The translations under genes and the position numbers were made by a program. DNA of 64,000 nt from Caballeronia sp. LZ062 (GTDB lineage Bacteria > Pseudomonadota > Gammaproteobacteria > Burkholderiales > Burkholderiaceae). Under the pieces are notes generated by a model. That model did not search any database and was not told the DNA's origin. It was given only the letters and a program-made list of their open reading frames with translations. Shown here one piece after another: positions 52,198-64,000 of the stretch. Positions within the stretch are counted from its first letter, which is position 1; each line of letters opens with the position of its first letter. The stretch lies in NCBI RefSeq assembly GCF_031450785.1, contig NZ_JARTWB010000002.1, positions 2,604,001 to 2,668,000 of the forward strand. The letters are read 5' to 3'.

Positions 52198-53049
52198 ATG
52201 GCAGCTAGCGAAGGAACGCACGCTCTGGATCCGTCCGAGTACATTGCGCACCACTTGCAGAATCTTTCCACGCATCCGCAGACGTCGATCTTCGACATCC
52301 ACGTCTGGAATCTGGACACGCTGTTCTGGTCCATCGTATGCGGCCTTTTGACCATCATCATTCTGGGTCTCGCGGCGCGCAAGGCAACGTCCGGCGTGCC
52401 GGGCCGTTTCCAGTGCGCCATCGAAATGCTCGTGGAAATGGTGGAAGACCAGTCGAAGTCGATGATTCACGGCAGCCGCCGTTTCATCGCGCCGCTCGCG
52501 CTGACCGTGTTCGTGTGGGTCGCGCTCATGAATTCGCTCGACTTCATTCCCGTTGACTTGCCTGGCCGCGTGATCGGCTGGCTGGGACTCGAGCACGCGC
52601 TTCCGCATCATCGCATCGTGCCGACGGCCGACCTCAACGGCACCATCGGCATCGCGCTGGGCGTCTTGCTGCTCATGCTCTACTACAACATCAAGATCAA
52701 GGGCGCCGGCGGTTTCGTGCACGAACTGCTGTCCGCGCCGTTCGGCTCGCATCCGGTTCTGTGGATTCCGAACCTCGCGCTGAACATCATCGAGTTCGCC
52801 GCCAAAACGGTTTCCCTCGGCATGCGACTTTTCGGCAACATGTACGCCGGCGAGCTGCTGTTCCTGCTGATCGCGCTTCTCGGCAGCATGTGGACGTTTA
52901 GTGCGAACCTGACCGTGCTCGGCTTCATTGGCCATGTGATCGCGGGTACGGTGTGGGCAGTGTTCCACATCCTGATCGTGTTCCTTCAGGCCTTCATTTT
53001 CATGATGCTGACGCTGGTGTATCTCGGCCAGGCACATGACACGCACTAA
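52198..53049 (+). CDS. atpB: ATP synthase Fo subunit a
   Basis: A 283-residue polytopic membrane protein that forms the proton half-channels. Landmarks are YIAHHLQNL near the start, [33 protein letters not shown] (with the essential Arg in [10 protein letters not shown]) and the final helix ([20 protein letters not shown]). The start at 52198 ([12 protein letters not shown]) is typical for the group; in-frame bases upstream do not match. Confidence 0.97.
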   Translation: MAASEGTHALDPSEYIAHHLQNLSTHPQTSIFDIHVWNLDTLFWSIVCGLLTIIILGLAARKATSGVPGRFQCAIEMLVEMVEDQSKSMIHGSRRFIAPLALTVFVWVALMNSLDFIPVDLPGRVIGWLGLEHALPHHRIVPTADLNGTIGIALGVLLLMLYYNIKIKGAGGFVHELLSAPFGSHPVLWIPNLALNIIEFAAKTVSLGMRLFGNMYAGELLFLLIALLGSMWTFSANLTVLGFIGHVIAGTVWAVFHILIVFLQAFIFMMLTLVYLGQAHDTH

Positions 53050-53409
<360 letters not shown>

Positions 53410-53544
53410 GGTTTCTCGGAAGTGAGCGTCCGAATTTTTCACAGGACGCAGAACGGAACGGGTGAGGCGCTGATCGAGCACAACAGCCGGTTAGCGCCTT
53501 TTAACCGTTTCACTCTCCGATCAAGCAACGTTTAAGGAAACACC

Positions 53545-54015
53545 GTGAATCTCAACGCAACCCTGTTTGCGCAAATGGTCGTGTTTCTGATCCTCGCGTG
53601 GTTCACGATGAAGTTCGTGTGGCCGCCGTTGATCAACGCCCTCGACGAGCGCTCGAAGAAGATTGCCGACGGCCTCGCCGCCGCCGACAAGGGCAAGGCG
53701 GAACTGGAAGCCGCGCACAAGCGCGTCGACCAGGAACTCGCGCAGGCTCGCAACGACGGCCAGCAGCGCATTGCTGACGCCGAAAAGCGCGCCGCAGCCG
53801 TCGCCGAAGAAATCAAGGCCAACGCGCAAGCCGAAGCCGCACGCATCATCGCGCAGGCCAAGGCGGACGCCGACCAGCAAATCGTCAAGGCTCGCGAAAC
53901 CCTGCGTGCCGAAGTCGCGGCGCTGGCCGTGAAGGGCGCCGAGCAAATTCTGAGACGCGAAGTCGATCAGAAGGCTCACGCCGATCTGCTGAATCAACTC
54001 AAAACCGAGCTCTGA
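53545..54015 (+). CDS. atpF: ATP synthase Fo subunit b
   Basis: A 156-residue peripheral-stalk protein. One N-terminal membrane helix ([21 protein letters not shown]) is followed by a long Ala/Lys/Glu coiled coil ([20 protein letters not shown] onward) that dimerises and binds delta. The start is GTG at 53545, with TAAGGAAA upstream; no ATG is available. It begins 135 bp after atpE. Confidence 0.97.
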   Translation: MNLNATLFAQMVVFLILAWFTMKFVWPPLINALDERSKKIADGLAAADKGKAELEAAHKRVDQELAQARNDGQQRIADAEKRAAAVAEEIKANAQAEAARIIAQAKADADQQIVKARETLRAEVAALAVKGAEQILRREVDQKAHADLLNQLKTEL

Positions 54016-54017
54016 TC

Positions 54018-54560
54018 ATGGCCGAATTTGCAACCATCGCTCGTCCTTACGCAGAAGCGCTGTTCCGCGTGGCCGAAACCGGCGATCTCGCGGGCTGGTC
54101 CACCTTCGTCGAGGAGCTGGCACAGGTTGCGCGTCTGCCCGAAGTGGAATCGGTCGCCTCGAGCCCGAAAGTGAGCCGCGAGCAGATCACCGACTTGCTG
54201 CTCGCCGCGGTGAAGTCGCCGCTCGCTCAGGGCAACGCTCAGGCAAAGAACTTCGTGCGCATGCTGGTGGACAACCATCGTCTGCCGCTGCTGCCGGAAA
54301 TCGCCGTCCAGTTCGACGAGCTGAAGAACGCCCGTGAAGGTGCGGCCGACGCGCATATCGTCAGCGCGTTCCCGCTCGAAGGCGCACAGTTGAACGACCT
54401 GGTCGCAAGCCTCGAACGCAAGTTCGAGCGCAAGCTGAAACCGATCGTCGAAATCGATCAGTCGCTGATCGGCGGCGTTCGCGTGACGGTCGGCGACGAA
54501 GTGCTCGATACCTCGGTCCGCGCGCGCCTAGCCAGCATGCAGACGGCGCTCACCGCCTGA
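54018..54560 (+). CDS. atpH: ATP synthase F1 subunit delta
   Basis: A 180-residue helical protein that joins F1 to the peripheral stalk. The N-terminal domain begins [20 protein letters not shown], and the C-terminal part has the family phrase [20 protein letters not shown] and [20 protein letters not shown]. It begins 2 bases after atpF. The length is normal. Confidence 0.97.
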   Translation: MAEFATIARPYAEALFRVAETGDLAGWSTFVEELAQVARLPEVESVASSPKVSREQITDLLLAAVKSPLAQGNAQAKNFVRMLVDNHRLPLLPEIAVQFDELKNAREGAADAHIVSAFPLEGAQLNDLVASLERKFERKLKPIVEIDQSLIGGVRVTVGDEVLDTSVRARLASMQTALTA

Positions 54561-54617
54561 CGCTTCTTGGAAGCGCCTTAGCTGGCACGCAACAGAATTG
54601 ACTATCAGGAGCGAATA

Positions 54618-56159
<1,542 letters not shown>

Positions 56160-56228
56160 TCGGGACTGAGGAGCAACGCGCGGCGCATCGTCGATGAACG
56201 CCGCGCGGCTTCGATCAAGGAGTAAGCA

Positions 56229-57113
56229 ATGGCTGGAATGAAGGAAATTCGCGGCAAGATCAAGAGCGTGCAGAACACGCGCAAGATCACGAAAGCGATG
56301 GAAATGGTTGCCGCATCGAAGATGCGCCGCGCCCAGGAGCGCATGCGTTCCGCCCGTCCGTACGCCGACCGCGTCCGCGCAATCGCTGCGCACATGAGCG
56401 CTGCGAACCCCGAGTATCGTCACCCGTTCATGGTGAAGAACGACGGCGCGAAAGCGGCTGGCCTGATCCTCGTCACGACCGACAAGGGTCTGTGCGGCGG
56501 CATGAACACGAACATCCTGCGTGCGTCGCTGAATCGCATCAAGGAACTGGATCAGAGCGGCGTGTCCATCGAGGCCTCGGCCATCGGCGGCAAGGGGCTC
56601 GGCTTTCTGAACCGGCTGCGCGCTCGCGTTGTTTCGCAAGTCACGCAACTGGGCGACACGCCGCATCTGGAAAAGCTGATCGGCGCGATCAAGGTGCAGC
56701 TCGACTTGTACTCGGAAGGCAAGGTCAACGCGGTGTACCTGGCGTACACCCGCTTCGTCAACACGATGAAGCAGGAGCCGGTGATCGAGCAACTTCTGCC
56801 GCTGTCGATCGACGATCTCCATAAGCAGGAGAGCGACGCCGAAACGCCGAAGACGTCGTGGGATTACATCTACGAGCCGGACGCGCAAACCGTGGTGGAC
56901 GACCTGCTCGTGCGCTACGTCGAGGCGCTCGTCTATCAGGCGGTCGCGGAGAACATGGCGTCGGAGCAATCAGCGCGCATGGTCGCGATGAAGGCGGCGT
57001 CGGACAACGCGAAACAAGTGATCAACGAACTGCAGCTCGTCTACAACAAGAGCCGTCAGGCTGCGATTACGAAAGAATTGTCGGAAATCGTCGGCGGCGC
57101 CGCGGCGGTCTGA
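56229..57113 (+). CDS. atpG: ATP synthase F1 subunit gamma
   Basis: A 294-residue central-shaft protein. The N-terminal coiled-coil helix starts [20 protein letters not shown] and is followed by [14 protein letters not shown]. The middle has [13 protein letters not shown], and the C-terminal helix has [16 protein letters not shown] text ([20 protein letters not shown]) and [15 protein letters not shown]. An AAGGAG ribosome site is present. It lies between atpA and atpD as usual. Confidence 0.98.
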   Translation: MAGMKEIRGKIKSVQNTRKITKAMEMVAASKMRRAQERMRSARPYADRVRAIAAHMSAANPEYRHPFMVKNDGAKAAGLILVTTDKGLCGGMNTNILRASLNRIKELDQSGVSIEASAIGGKGLGFLNRLRARVVSQVTQLGDTPHLEKLIGAIKVQLDLYSEGKVNAVYLAYTRFVNTMKQEPVIEQLLPLSIDDLHKQESDAETPKTSWDYIYEPDAQTVVDDLLVRYVEALVYQAVAENMASEQSARMVAMKAASDNAKQVINELQLVYNKSRQAAITKELSEIVGGAAAV

Positions 57114-57130
57114 TTTTGCTGACCGCGTGA

Positions 57131-58552
<1,422 letters not shown>

Positions 58553-58627
58553 AGGTCGGGTGTAACGAAGCGGACGCCGGTGAAAGCCGGCGTCCTCGAA
58601 CTGCGCTCAACCCAGGAGTTGGACAAC

Positions 58628-59053
58628 ATGGCAACCATCAAAGTAGACGTCGTCAGCGCCGAAGAGCAGATCTTCTCCGGCCAGGCGAAGTTCGTCGCGC
58701 TGCCGGGCGAATCCGGTGAGCTCGGCATTCTGCCGGGTCACACGCCGCTCATCACGCGCATTCGTCCGGGCGCGGTGCGCATCGAGGCGGAAGACGGCTC
58801 GGAAGAGTTCGTGTTCGTCGCAGGCGGGATTCTGGAAATTCAGCCGGGCATCGTTACCGTTCTGGCCGACACCGCAATCCGCGGCGCTGACCTGGACGAA
58901 GCCAAGGCCGAGCAAGCGAAAAAGCGCGCCGAGGAAGCGATGCAAAACAACGCATCCGAACTCGAATACGCCACTGCTCAAGCCGAACTGGCCTACGCGG
59001 CGGCGCAGCTCGCAGCAATCCAGCGTCTGCGCAAGGCGCACGCAAAGCACTGA
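58628..59053 (+). CDS. atpC: ATP synthase F1 subunit epsilon
   Basis: A 141-residue shaft-foot and inhibitory subunit. The N-terminal beta sandwich begins [18 protein letters not shown] and contains [20 protein letters not shown]. The C-terminal two-helix inhibitory domain is present ([20 protein letters not shown] onward). The start at 58628 is preceded by CCAGGAG. It is the last gene of the operon, followed by a strong terminator. Confidence 0.98.
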   Translation: MATIKVDVVSAEEQIFSGQAKFVALPGESGELGILPGHTPLITRIRPGAVRIEAEDGSEEFVFVAGGILEIQPGIVTVLADTAIRGADLDEAKAEQAKKRAEEAMQNNASELEYATAQAELAYAAAQLAAIQRLRKAHAKH

Positions 59054-59079
59054 GCGAGACGCACATTCGCGGGTCAAGA

Positions 59080-59104
59080 AAGCAGCCTCCGGGCTGCTTT
59101 TTTT
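59080..59104 (+). terminator. Rho-independent terminator of the atp operon
   Basis: AAGCAGCC and GGCTGCTT pair around a 4-base loop (TCCG), followed by a run of T's. Confidence 0.92.
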
Positions 59105-59291
59105 ATGCGAGCAAACCTCGGCAAAACTGCATAACGGACGGGCGACGGTTCGCCTATGCGCCTAACGCATTGATTTCGCGAAGTCCCGCTCGATTCCACC
59201 GACAAGCATTGCGGGTAACACTGAATGCCCGCAGGCCGCGTCGCCATGCACAATGGCCTTCCAATTAGCCTTCATCCGGCGGAGACCATCG

Positions 59292-61022
59292 ATGGCAAAC
59301 GAACCGACGCACGCCGACGCGCAAATCGAACCTCGCGACGGCCTTTCGTATGTCCGCGGCGCGACGGACATCCCACTTAGCGACGCCACTGTCTCGCGCT
59401 TTCTTATGCAGACGGTCGGACGCTTTCCGGAACGGCCAGCCGTCGTGTTCCGCGAGCGGAACATCCGCTGGACGTGGCGCGAATTCGCCAATGAAGTCGA
59501 CGCGCTCGCGACCGCGCTGCTGCAACTCGGCCTGAAGGGCGGGGATCGCGTGGGCATCTGGTCGCCGAATCGCGCGGAATGGCTGCTGACGCAATTCGCG
59601 ACAGCGCGCATCGGTGCCGTGCTGGTGAACATCAACCCGGCGTATCGGCTCGCCGAACTCGAATACGCGCTGCAGAAGGTCGGCTGCACGGCGATCATCG
59701 CGGCGGAGCAGTTCAAGACGTCGAAATATCTGGACATGCTGCAGGCACTCGCGCCTGAACTGGCCGAGGCGGAGCCGAACGACCTGCACGCCGAAAAGCT
59801 GCCCGCGTTGCGCACGGTGATCCGAATGGGCGAGCGCACCACGCCCGGCATGCTGAATTTCGACGACGTCATGCGCCGGGGCCGCGCCGCGCTCGACACC
59901 GCCCGACTCGACGCGCTGGAAGCGAACTTCGATGCGGACGACGCGATCAACATCCAGTTCACGAGCGGCACGACCGGCAATCCGAAGGGCGCGACACTCA
60001 CGCATCGGAACATCGTCAACAACGCGCGATATATCGCGATGGCCATGCGCCTCACCGAGGCGGACTCGCTTTGCATTCCCGTGCCGCTGTATCACTGCTT
60101 CGGCATGGTGCTCGCCGTGCTCGCGTGCGTATCCACGGGTGCGGCGATGATCTTTCCGGGCGAAGCGTTCGATCCCGCCGCGACGCTCGCCGCCGTTCAC
60201 GAGGAACGCTGCACCGCGCTGCACGGCGTGCCGACCATGTTCATCGCCGAACTGGATCACCCGAATTTCGCGCAATACGACCTGAGCCGCCTGCGCACGG
60301 GCATCATGGCGGGTTCACCGTGCCCGATCGAGACGATGAAGCGCGTCGTGTCCAAGATGCACTTGAGCGAGATCACGATCGCGTACGGCATGACCGAAAC
60401 GAGCCCCGTCTCGTTCCAAAGTTCGACGACGGATCCGCTCGACAAGCGCACGTCTACGGTTGGCCGCATTCAGCCGCATCTGGAGGTGAAAATCGTCGAT
60501 CCGTTGGGCAACATCGTGCCTGTCGGGGAGACGGGCGAACTTTGTACGCGTGGGTATTCGGTAATGAAGGGCTATTGGGGCGAAGAGGCGAAGACGCGCG
60601 AGGCGATAGTCGATGGCTGGATGCATACCGGTGATCTCGCGACACTCGACGCCGAAGGTTATTGCAATATCGTCGGGCGATTGAAGGACATGCTGATTCG
60701 TGGCGGCGAGAATATCTATCCGCGCGAGATCGAGGAGTTTCTGTTCCGCCATCCGAAAGTCCAATCAGTACAGATTTTCGGCGTCCCGGACCCGAAATAC
60801 GGAGAAGAAGTGTGCGCGTGGATCGTCGTGCGTCCCGGCGAGCAGGCGACCGAGGAGGAAATCCGTTCGTTTTGCGAAGGGCAGATTGCGCACTACAAGA
60901 TTCCGCGCTATATCCGCTTCGTTGACGAGTTGCCAATGACCGTGACCGGCAAGGTGCAGAAGTTCATCATGCGCGCGCGAATGGTCGACGAACTGAAGCT
61001 GGCCGAAGCGAAGACCGCCTGA
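59292..61022 (+). CDS. AMP-binding acyl-CoA synthetase
   Basis: A 576-residue adenylate-forming enzyme that activates a carboxylic acid to its CoA ester. The P-loop-like motif is [31 protein letters not shown] is the A5 motif, [17 protein letters not shown] is A7 and [20 protein letters not shown] is A8. The catalytic Lys is in [11 protein letters not shown] (A10). It resembles the FadD-like, medium- to long-chain or propionate/benzoate-tolerant group often annotated only as AMP-binding protein. The start at 59292 is chosen for GGAGA at good spacing; an ATG 13 codons upstream lacks one. Confidence 0.9.
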   Translation: MANEPTHADAQIEPRDGLSYVRGATDIPLSDATVSRFLMQTVGRFPERPAVVFRERNIRWTWREFANEVDALATALLQLGLKGGDRVGIWSPNRAEWLLTQFATARIGAVLVNINPAYRLAELEYALQKVGCTAIIAAEQFKTSKYLDMLQALAPELAEAEPNDLHAEKLPALRTVIRMGERTTPGMLNFDDVMRRGRAALDTARLDALEANFDADDAINIQFTSGTTGNPKGATLTHRNIVNNARYIAMAMRLTEADSLCIPVPLYHCFGMVLAVLACVSTGAAMIFPGEAFDPAATLAAVHEERCTALHGVPTMFIAELDHPNFAQYDLSRLRTGIMAGSPCPIETMKRVVSKMHLSEITIAYGMTETSPVSFQSSTTDPLDKRTSTVGRIQPHLEVKIVDPLGNIVPVGETGELCTRGYSVMKGYWGEEAKTREAIVDGWMHTGDLATLDAEGYCNIVGRLKDMLIRGGENIYPREIEEFLFRHPKVQSVQIFGVPDPKYGEEVCAWIVVRPGEQATEEEIRSFCEGQIAHYKIPRYIRFVDELPMTVTGKVQKFIMRARMVDELKLAEAKTA

Positions 61023-61054
61023 GCCTCGGCGCTGGACGGAGAACCAAAGACAAA

Positions 61055-61078
61055 GGGAGCGCGCCGCGCTCCCTTCTG
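61055..61078 (+). terminator. Terminator-like hairpin after the acyl-CoA synthetase gene
   Basis: GGGAGCGCG pairs with CGCGCTCCC and is followed by the pyrimidine-rich TTCTGTC. The T-run is weak. Confidence 0.55.
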
Positions 61079-61152
61079 TCATGGGCAACCATACGCCGAA
61101 ACAATACGACAAACGCTCGGTCCGAACCGTCACGCAAACGTTTGTCGAGACG

Positions 61153-61185
61153 AAAAAAAAGCGGGCCTGGAGCCCGCTAAAAACC
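61153..61185 (-). terminator. Rho-independent terminator, best on the minus strand
   Basis: AGCGGGC and GCCCGCT pair around CTGGA, with eight A's on the left side. Read on the minus strand, this gives a stem followed by eight T's. It lies 140 bp beyond the end of the candidate small gene at 61325-61423. Confidence 0.7.
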
Positions 61186-61659
61186 ACACGCTACGGGGTT
61201 AGCGCGAGGAGACCAACTGTGGGATGGTTCGATTTCGCTTGCTCAATCGAACAACGATCCCAACACGGATGCCCCTGTAACAGAGCTTCGATCTATTCCG
61301 ACCATCGACATACGTTGCAACTTCTCAACGCAATCGAAACCACCCGTGTTGAAACCGTTTGAACAGATTGTGGGCGAATTGATTGACGATGGCCGTAACA
61401 AAGTGTTTCAGGTTGTAACCCATCGCTCATCCTTTCACGCTAAACATTCTCCCGCAAAATGCGCCGCAAGTGCCCAATTATTGCGGAATATCCACGTCAT
61501 TCATTCGTTTTTCAACCGGCCGGTGCAGAATGCGATTTAAACCGCGACGCTCATAAGCATGTTTCGTCCGAAAAATAGTACGCCTGGACGAATGAAATCG
61601 ATTTTTCCTCGCAGTTTCAAAGCTCAGTGCATACTTAAAACACTTTATAGGAGACATGC
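61186..61659. other. Region between the acyl-CoA synthetase and esterase genes
   Basis: About 470 bp, richer in A+T than the flanks. Apart from the candidate small minus-strand gene (61325-61423) and its terminator, it contains the control region of the esterase gene, with an imperfect CGTCC/GGACG inverted repeat near 61566-61593. I see no other gene. Confidence 0.5.
61325..61423 (-). CDS. Candidate 32-residue small protein
   Basis: The frame starts at the ATG read from 61423, begins MGYNLKHFVTAIVNQFAHNL, and ends FRLR before TGA. It is preceded by AAAGGATGAGCG, an excellent ribosome site, and a minus-strand terminator lies downstream at 61153-61185. The peptide is basic and alternates hydrophobic (F, V, I, L, W) with Lys, Arg, His, Asn and Gln, so it could be an amphipathic, membrane-associated helix. 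I know no named family. It is too short for most automatic gene callers. Confidence 0.45.
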   Translation of the reverse strand: MGYNLKHFVTAIVNQFAHNLFKRFQHGWFRLR

Positions 61660-62607
61660 ATGACCATCGATGCTGCTTTGCTTCAGTATTACCGCGCCGT
61701 CGCGGAAGCGTTCCCGGCGCTCGGGTCCGCTGCCGACGCGCGCGCCGTCCGTGAGCGGTTCAAAGCGGTCGCTCGGGCATACGCGCGCGAGCGCGCCGCC
61801 GACGTCGCCGTCGAGGACATTGACGTTTCTTTACAAAATCGAACCCTCGCCGCGCGCATCTACCGACCAGAGACGGCCAGCGGACCGCTGCCTTTGCTCG
61901 TCTACTTTCACGGCGGCGGCTGGGTGGTCGGTGATATCGAGACGCACGACGGCCTCGTCGCCCAGATGGCGCGTGACGCCCAATGTGCAATCGCGAGCGT
62001 CGATTACCGGCTGGCGCCCGAGCATCCGTTTCCGGCTCCCTGCGACGACGCCCTCGACGCGCTGCTCTGGTTCGCGGAACACCGGTCGCGGCTCGGCTTT
62101 GCAACCGATCGGCTGGGCGTCGGCGGCGACAGTGCGGGCGCACATCTGGCGGTCGTCGCGGCGCGTGGGGCGAATCAGCGTGTCGCCGGCCTCGTCAATC
62201 TGCAACTGCTGTTGTACCCGGTGATGCGCCGGCAATTCGAGAGTGCGAGTTGCCTTGCCAATGCCAACGGCCCCGGTCTCACCAATGACGAAATGCGCTG
62301 GTATTGGACGCAGTTTCTCTCAGGAACGGCGCCGGACGAGCACGACGTCCGCGCGTTCCCGCTCGCCGAACCCTACGAGCGCACGCCGGCGCGTGCATTG
62401 ATCGTCGCGGCGGCCTACGACCCGCTTTACGACGACGCCTTCGAACTCCAGCGCTTCCTCGAAGCCAACGGCGGCCGGACGGAGATGATCGACGCGAACA
62501 ACATGACGCACGGCTTCGGCCGCCTGCACGCGCAGTCGGAGGCGGCGCTCAACTGGTTGCGCCGCATCGGCGCGCGCGCGGGCGAACTGCTGCGCGCGGA
62601 ACGCTGA
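61660..62607 (+). CDS. Alpha/beta hydrolase, HSL-family esterase
   Basis: A 315-residue carboxylesterase of the hormone-sensitive lipase group. The oxyanion motif HGGGW (YFHGGGWVVGD), nucleophile Ser in GVGGDSAGAHLAVV, catalytic Asp in AAYDPLYDDA and His in NNMTHGFGRL are all visible. A helical N-terminal cap (about residues 1-45) precedes the barrel. It should hydrolyse short-chain acyl esters. A strong AGGAGA site fixes the start. It converges with the pheC-like gene, leaving 4 bp. Confidence 0.93.
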   Translation: MTIDAALLQYYRAVAEAFPALGSAADARAVRERFKAVARAYARERAADVAVEDIDVSLQNRTLAARIYRPETASGPLPLLVYFHGGGWVVGDIETHDGLVAQMARDAQCAIASVDYRLAPEHPFPAPCDDALDALLWFAEHRSRLGFATDRLGVGGDSAGAHLAVVAARGANQRVAGLVNLQLLLYPVMRRQFESASCLANANGPGLTNDEMRWYWTQFLSGTAPDEHDVRAFPLAEPYERTPARALIVAAAYDPLYDDAFELQRFLEANGGRTEMIDANNMTHGFGRLHAQSEAALNWLRRIGARAGELLRAER

Positions 62608-62611
62608 CGCG

Positions 62612-63442
62612 TCACTTCAGCCACTTGTCGACCACCGCCTGAAACTCGCCGGTCGATCGCGCGAGATGCAGCCACTGATCGACATACTGCTGCCACGCGA
62701 CGTCCCCGCGCGGCAGCAGATACGCCTTCTCGCCGAACTGGAACGGCTTGTCGGGATGCACCGAGCAAAGGCCGGGATTCAGCTTCTGCTGTAGCAGCGT
62801 CTCCGACGCATCCGTGACCATGACATCGGCGCGACCGTCGAGTATTTGCTTGAAGATCGTCACGTTGTCGGGATACTCGATCAGCTGCGAGTGCGCGAAG
62901 AACTGCTTCGCGAAACGTTCGTTGGTGCCGCCGGGATTGACGATAGTCCGCACGGTCGGCTGATCGATCTGCGCGACGGTCTGGTACTTGTCGACGTCGG
63001 CGCAGCGCACGATCGGCGTCTTGCCGTCTTCCATGTACGGCGCGGTGAAGAACGCGCGCTTTTGCCGGTCGAGCGTCGTCGAGACGCCGCCCACCGCGAT
63101 ATCGCATTTTGCGATGAAGTCGTTCATCAGGTTCGACCACGACGTCTTCACGTACTCCGGCTTCGCGCCGAGCGACTTCGCCAGATTGTCGGCGAGATCG
63201 ATGTCGATGCCCTCGAACTGACCGTCCGGCCGCAAGAACGAATACGGCTTGTAGTCGCCGGTCGTGCAGACGCGTAGCGTGTGCCGCGCGAGAATCTCGT
63301 CGAGCCGCGAGGCTGGCGCGGGCGCTTGCACGACGCTGCCGCCCTGCACCGTCTGACCGTAAGCGACACCGGAATTGACACCGAAAGTGACAAGCGGCCA
63401 CGCGAGCGCGCAGGCGGCGAGACGGAAGGACACGCGTTTCAT
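62612..63442 (-). CDS. Periplasmic cyclohexadienyl dehydratase-like / solute-binding protein
   Basis: A 276-residue exported protein of the SBP_bac_3 fold. The signal peptide ends near GVAYGQ. The mature part reads SRLDEILARHTLRVCTTGDY, then TSWSNLMNDF, DKYQTVAQIDQPTVRTIVNPGG with TNERFAKQF, and CSVHPDKPFQFGEKAYLLPR. These phrases match the Pseudomonas PheC group (periplasmic prephenate/arogenate dehydratase) closely, more than ordinary amino acid-binding proteins, and the GGTNE loop that I recall as catalytic in PheC is kept. No ABC permease gene is adjacent, which supports an enzyme. A plain amino acid-binding protein remains possible. Confidence 0.8.
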   Translation of the reverse strand: MKRVSFRLAACALAWPLVTFGVNSGVAYGQTVQGGSVVQAPAPASRLDEILARHTLRVCTTGDYKPYSFLRPDGQFEGIDIDLADNLAKSLGAKPEYVKTSWSNLMNDFIAKCDIAVGGVSTTLDRQKRAFFTAPYMEDGKTPIVRCADVDKYQTVAQIDQPTVRTIVNPGGTNERFAKQFFAHSQLIEYPDNVTIFKQILDGRADVMVTDASETLLQQKLNPGLCSVHPDKPFQFGEKAYLLPRGDVAWQQYVDQWLHLARSTGEFQAVVDKWLK

Positions 63443-63631
63443 CGATGCTCCTGGTTCTAGTTGTGATGGGCCGCGACGACGCCGGCGGCCATCGATGATA
63501 ACGAGCGTGCGCGCGTCTGAGAATCATCTCGAAAAGGCCGCGACGCGCGCCCATTTGCCGCCGCGCTGCCGCGAAAACGGGCAGCCGGTCCGGTAGAATG
63601 GACGATTCTTCAGGCTTCGGCACCGAGCGAC

Positions 63632-64000
63632 GTGGCACACACCCTTCTCAACGACACCTTTCTGCGTGCGCTGCTGCGCCAGCCGACCGAATACACCCCG
63701 ATCTGGCTGATGCGTCAGGCTGGTCGTTATCTGCCCGAATACAACGCGACGCGTGCGCGCGCCGGCAGTTTCCTCGGCCTCGCGAAGAACCCGAATTTCG
63801 CCACCGAAGTCACGCTGCAACCGCTCGAACGCTATCCGCTCGACGCCGCCATTCTCTTTTCCGACATCCTCACGGTGCCCGACGCCATGGGCCTCGGCCT
63901 GAACTTCGTGCAGGGCGAAGGTCCGCGTTTCGAGCGCACCGTGCGCACGGAAGACGACGTGAAGCGTCTTGCGGTGCCGGACATCGACAGCACGCTGCGC
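63632..64000 (+). CDS. hemE: Uroporphyrinogen decarboxylase (N-terminal part, runs off window)
   Basis: The first 123 residues of the enzyme that turns uroporphyrinogen III into coproporphyrinogen III in heme synthesis. Visible family motifs are [20 protein letters not shown] (with the two substrate-contacting Arg residues), [20 protein letters not shown] and [19 protein letters not shown] with its catalytic Asp. The start is the GTG at 63632. A TAGAAT -10-like hexamer lies about 35 bp upstream. The gene continues past the right edge. Confidence 0.95.
   Translation, partial: MAHTLLNDTFLRALLRQPTEYTPIWLMRQAGRYLPEYNATRARAGSFLGLAKNPNFATEVTLQPLERYPLDAAILFSDILTVPDAMGLGLNFVQGEGPRFERTVRTEDDVKRLAVPDIDSTLR

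Noticed and set aside
61346..61540. Plus-strand 64-codon frame overlapping the candidate small protein
   Set aside because: No ribosome site, and its composition is not protein-like; the minus-strand frame has the signals.

Overview
The window is a roughly 63 % G+C stretch of a Burkholderia sensu lato chromosome. Caballeronia or Paraburkholderia looks most likely from protein wording and gene order: gsp genes in the order D-E-F-C-G-H-I-J-K-L-M-N, mnmG-rsmG-parA-parB followed by the atp operon, and hemE further on. This is core chromosome-1 sequence. I see no insertion sequence, prophage, integron, CRISPR array, tRNA or rRNA gene. Two perfect parS sites lie next to parAB, which places the window in the origin-proximal part of the replicon.

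Layout. 1-3.2 kb: a MarR-controlled multidrug efflux region (partial EmrB-type pump, MarR repressor, small membrane protein, NodT/OprM-type outer-membrane channel). 3.2-14.7 kb: a complete 12-gene type II secretion operon on the minus strand, with most genes overlapping or nearly so. 15.3-20 kb: a periplasmic lytic transglycosylase, a CobW/G3E-family GTPase with a His tail, HU, and an MnmC whose methyltransferase half looks decayed. 20-27 kb: a Kef-type antiporter, a YbdK-type carboxylate-amine ligase, a MarR-like regulator with a C-terminal cysteine set, a class-I glutamine amidotransferase, an OYE-family flavoenzyme and a bacterial SET-domain protein. 27-32 kb: a two-component system, an Lrp regulator, a CYTH protein and a LysR regulator. 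32-45.5 kb: a GMC oxidoreductase and two separate branched-chain-amino-acid-type (Liv) ABC systems; the second has tandem binding proteins and a LivM-LivG fusion. 45.6-51.2 kb: mnmG, rsmG, parA, parB and an ArsB/SLC13-type carrier. 51.5-59 kb: the F1Fo ATP synthase operon (atpI-B-E-F-H-A-G-D-C). 59-64 kb: an acyl-CoA synthetase, an HSL-family esterase, a periplasmic cyclohexadienyl-dehydratase-like protein and the start of hemE.

How it works together. The Gsp proteins form one machine: outer-membrane secretin D, inner-membrane platform C/F/L/M/N, ATPase E and pseudopilins G-K. ParA and ParB with the two parS sites form the chromosome-segregation system. One parS is the centre of a 28-bp perfect palindrome followed by a T-run, so it also looks like the terminator of the upstream liv operon. 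The atp operon has a clear sigma-70 promoter (TTGAAT-17-TACAAT) and a structured spacer before atpB.

Most unusual observations: the parS/terminator overlap; the degenerate MnmC methyltransferase domain; the region after mnmC with DnaA boxes, five GTTTAC hexamers and an AT-rich stretch, which could be origin-like or DnaA-binding; an inverted pair of DnaA boxes after ybdK; a 32-residue candidate small protein and a 13-codon mini-ORF, each with a good ribosome binding site; a Walker-A Lys-to-Arg change in one LivF; and the cysteine-bearing MarR-like regulator. All identifications come from reading the sequence and from family knowledge. No database search was run.
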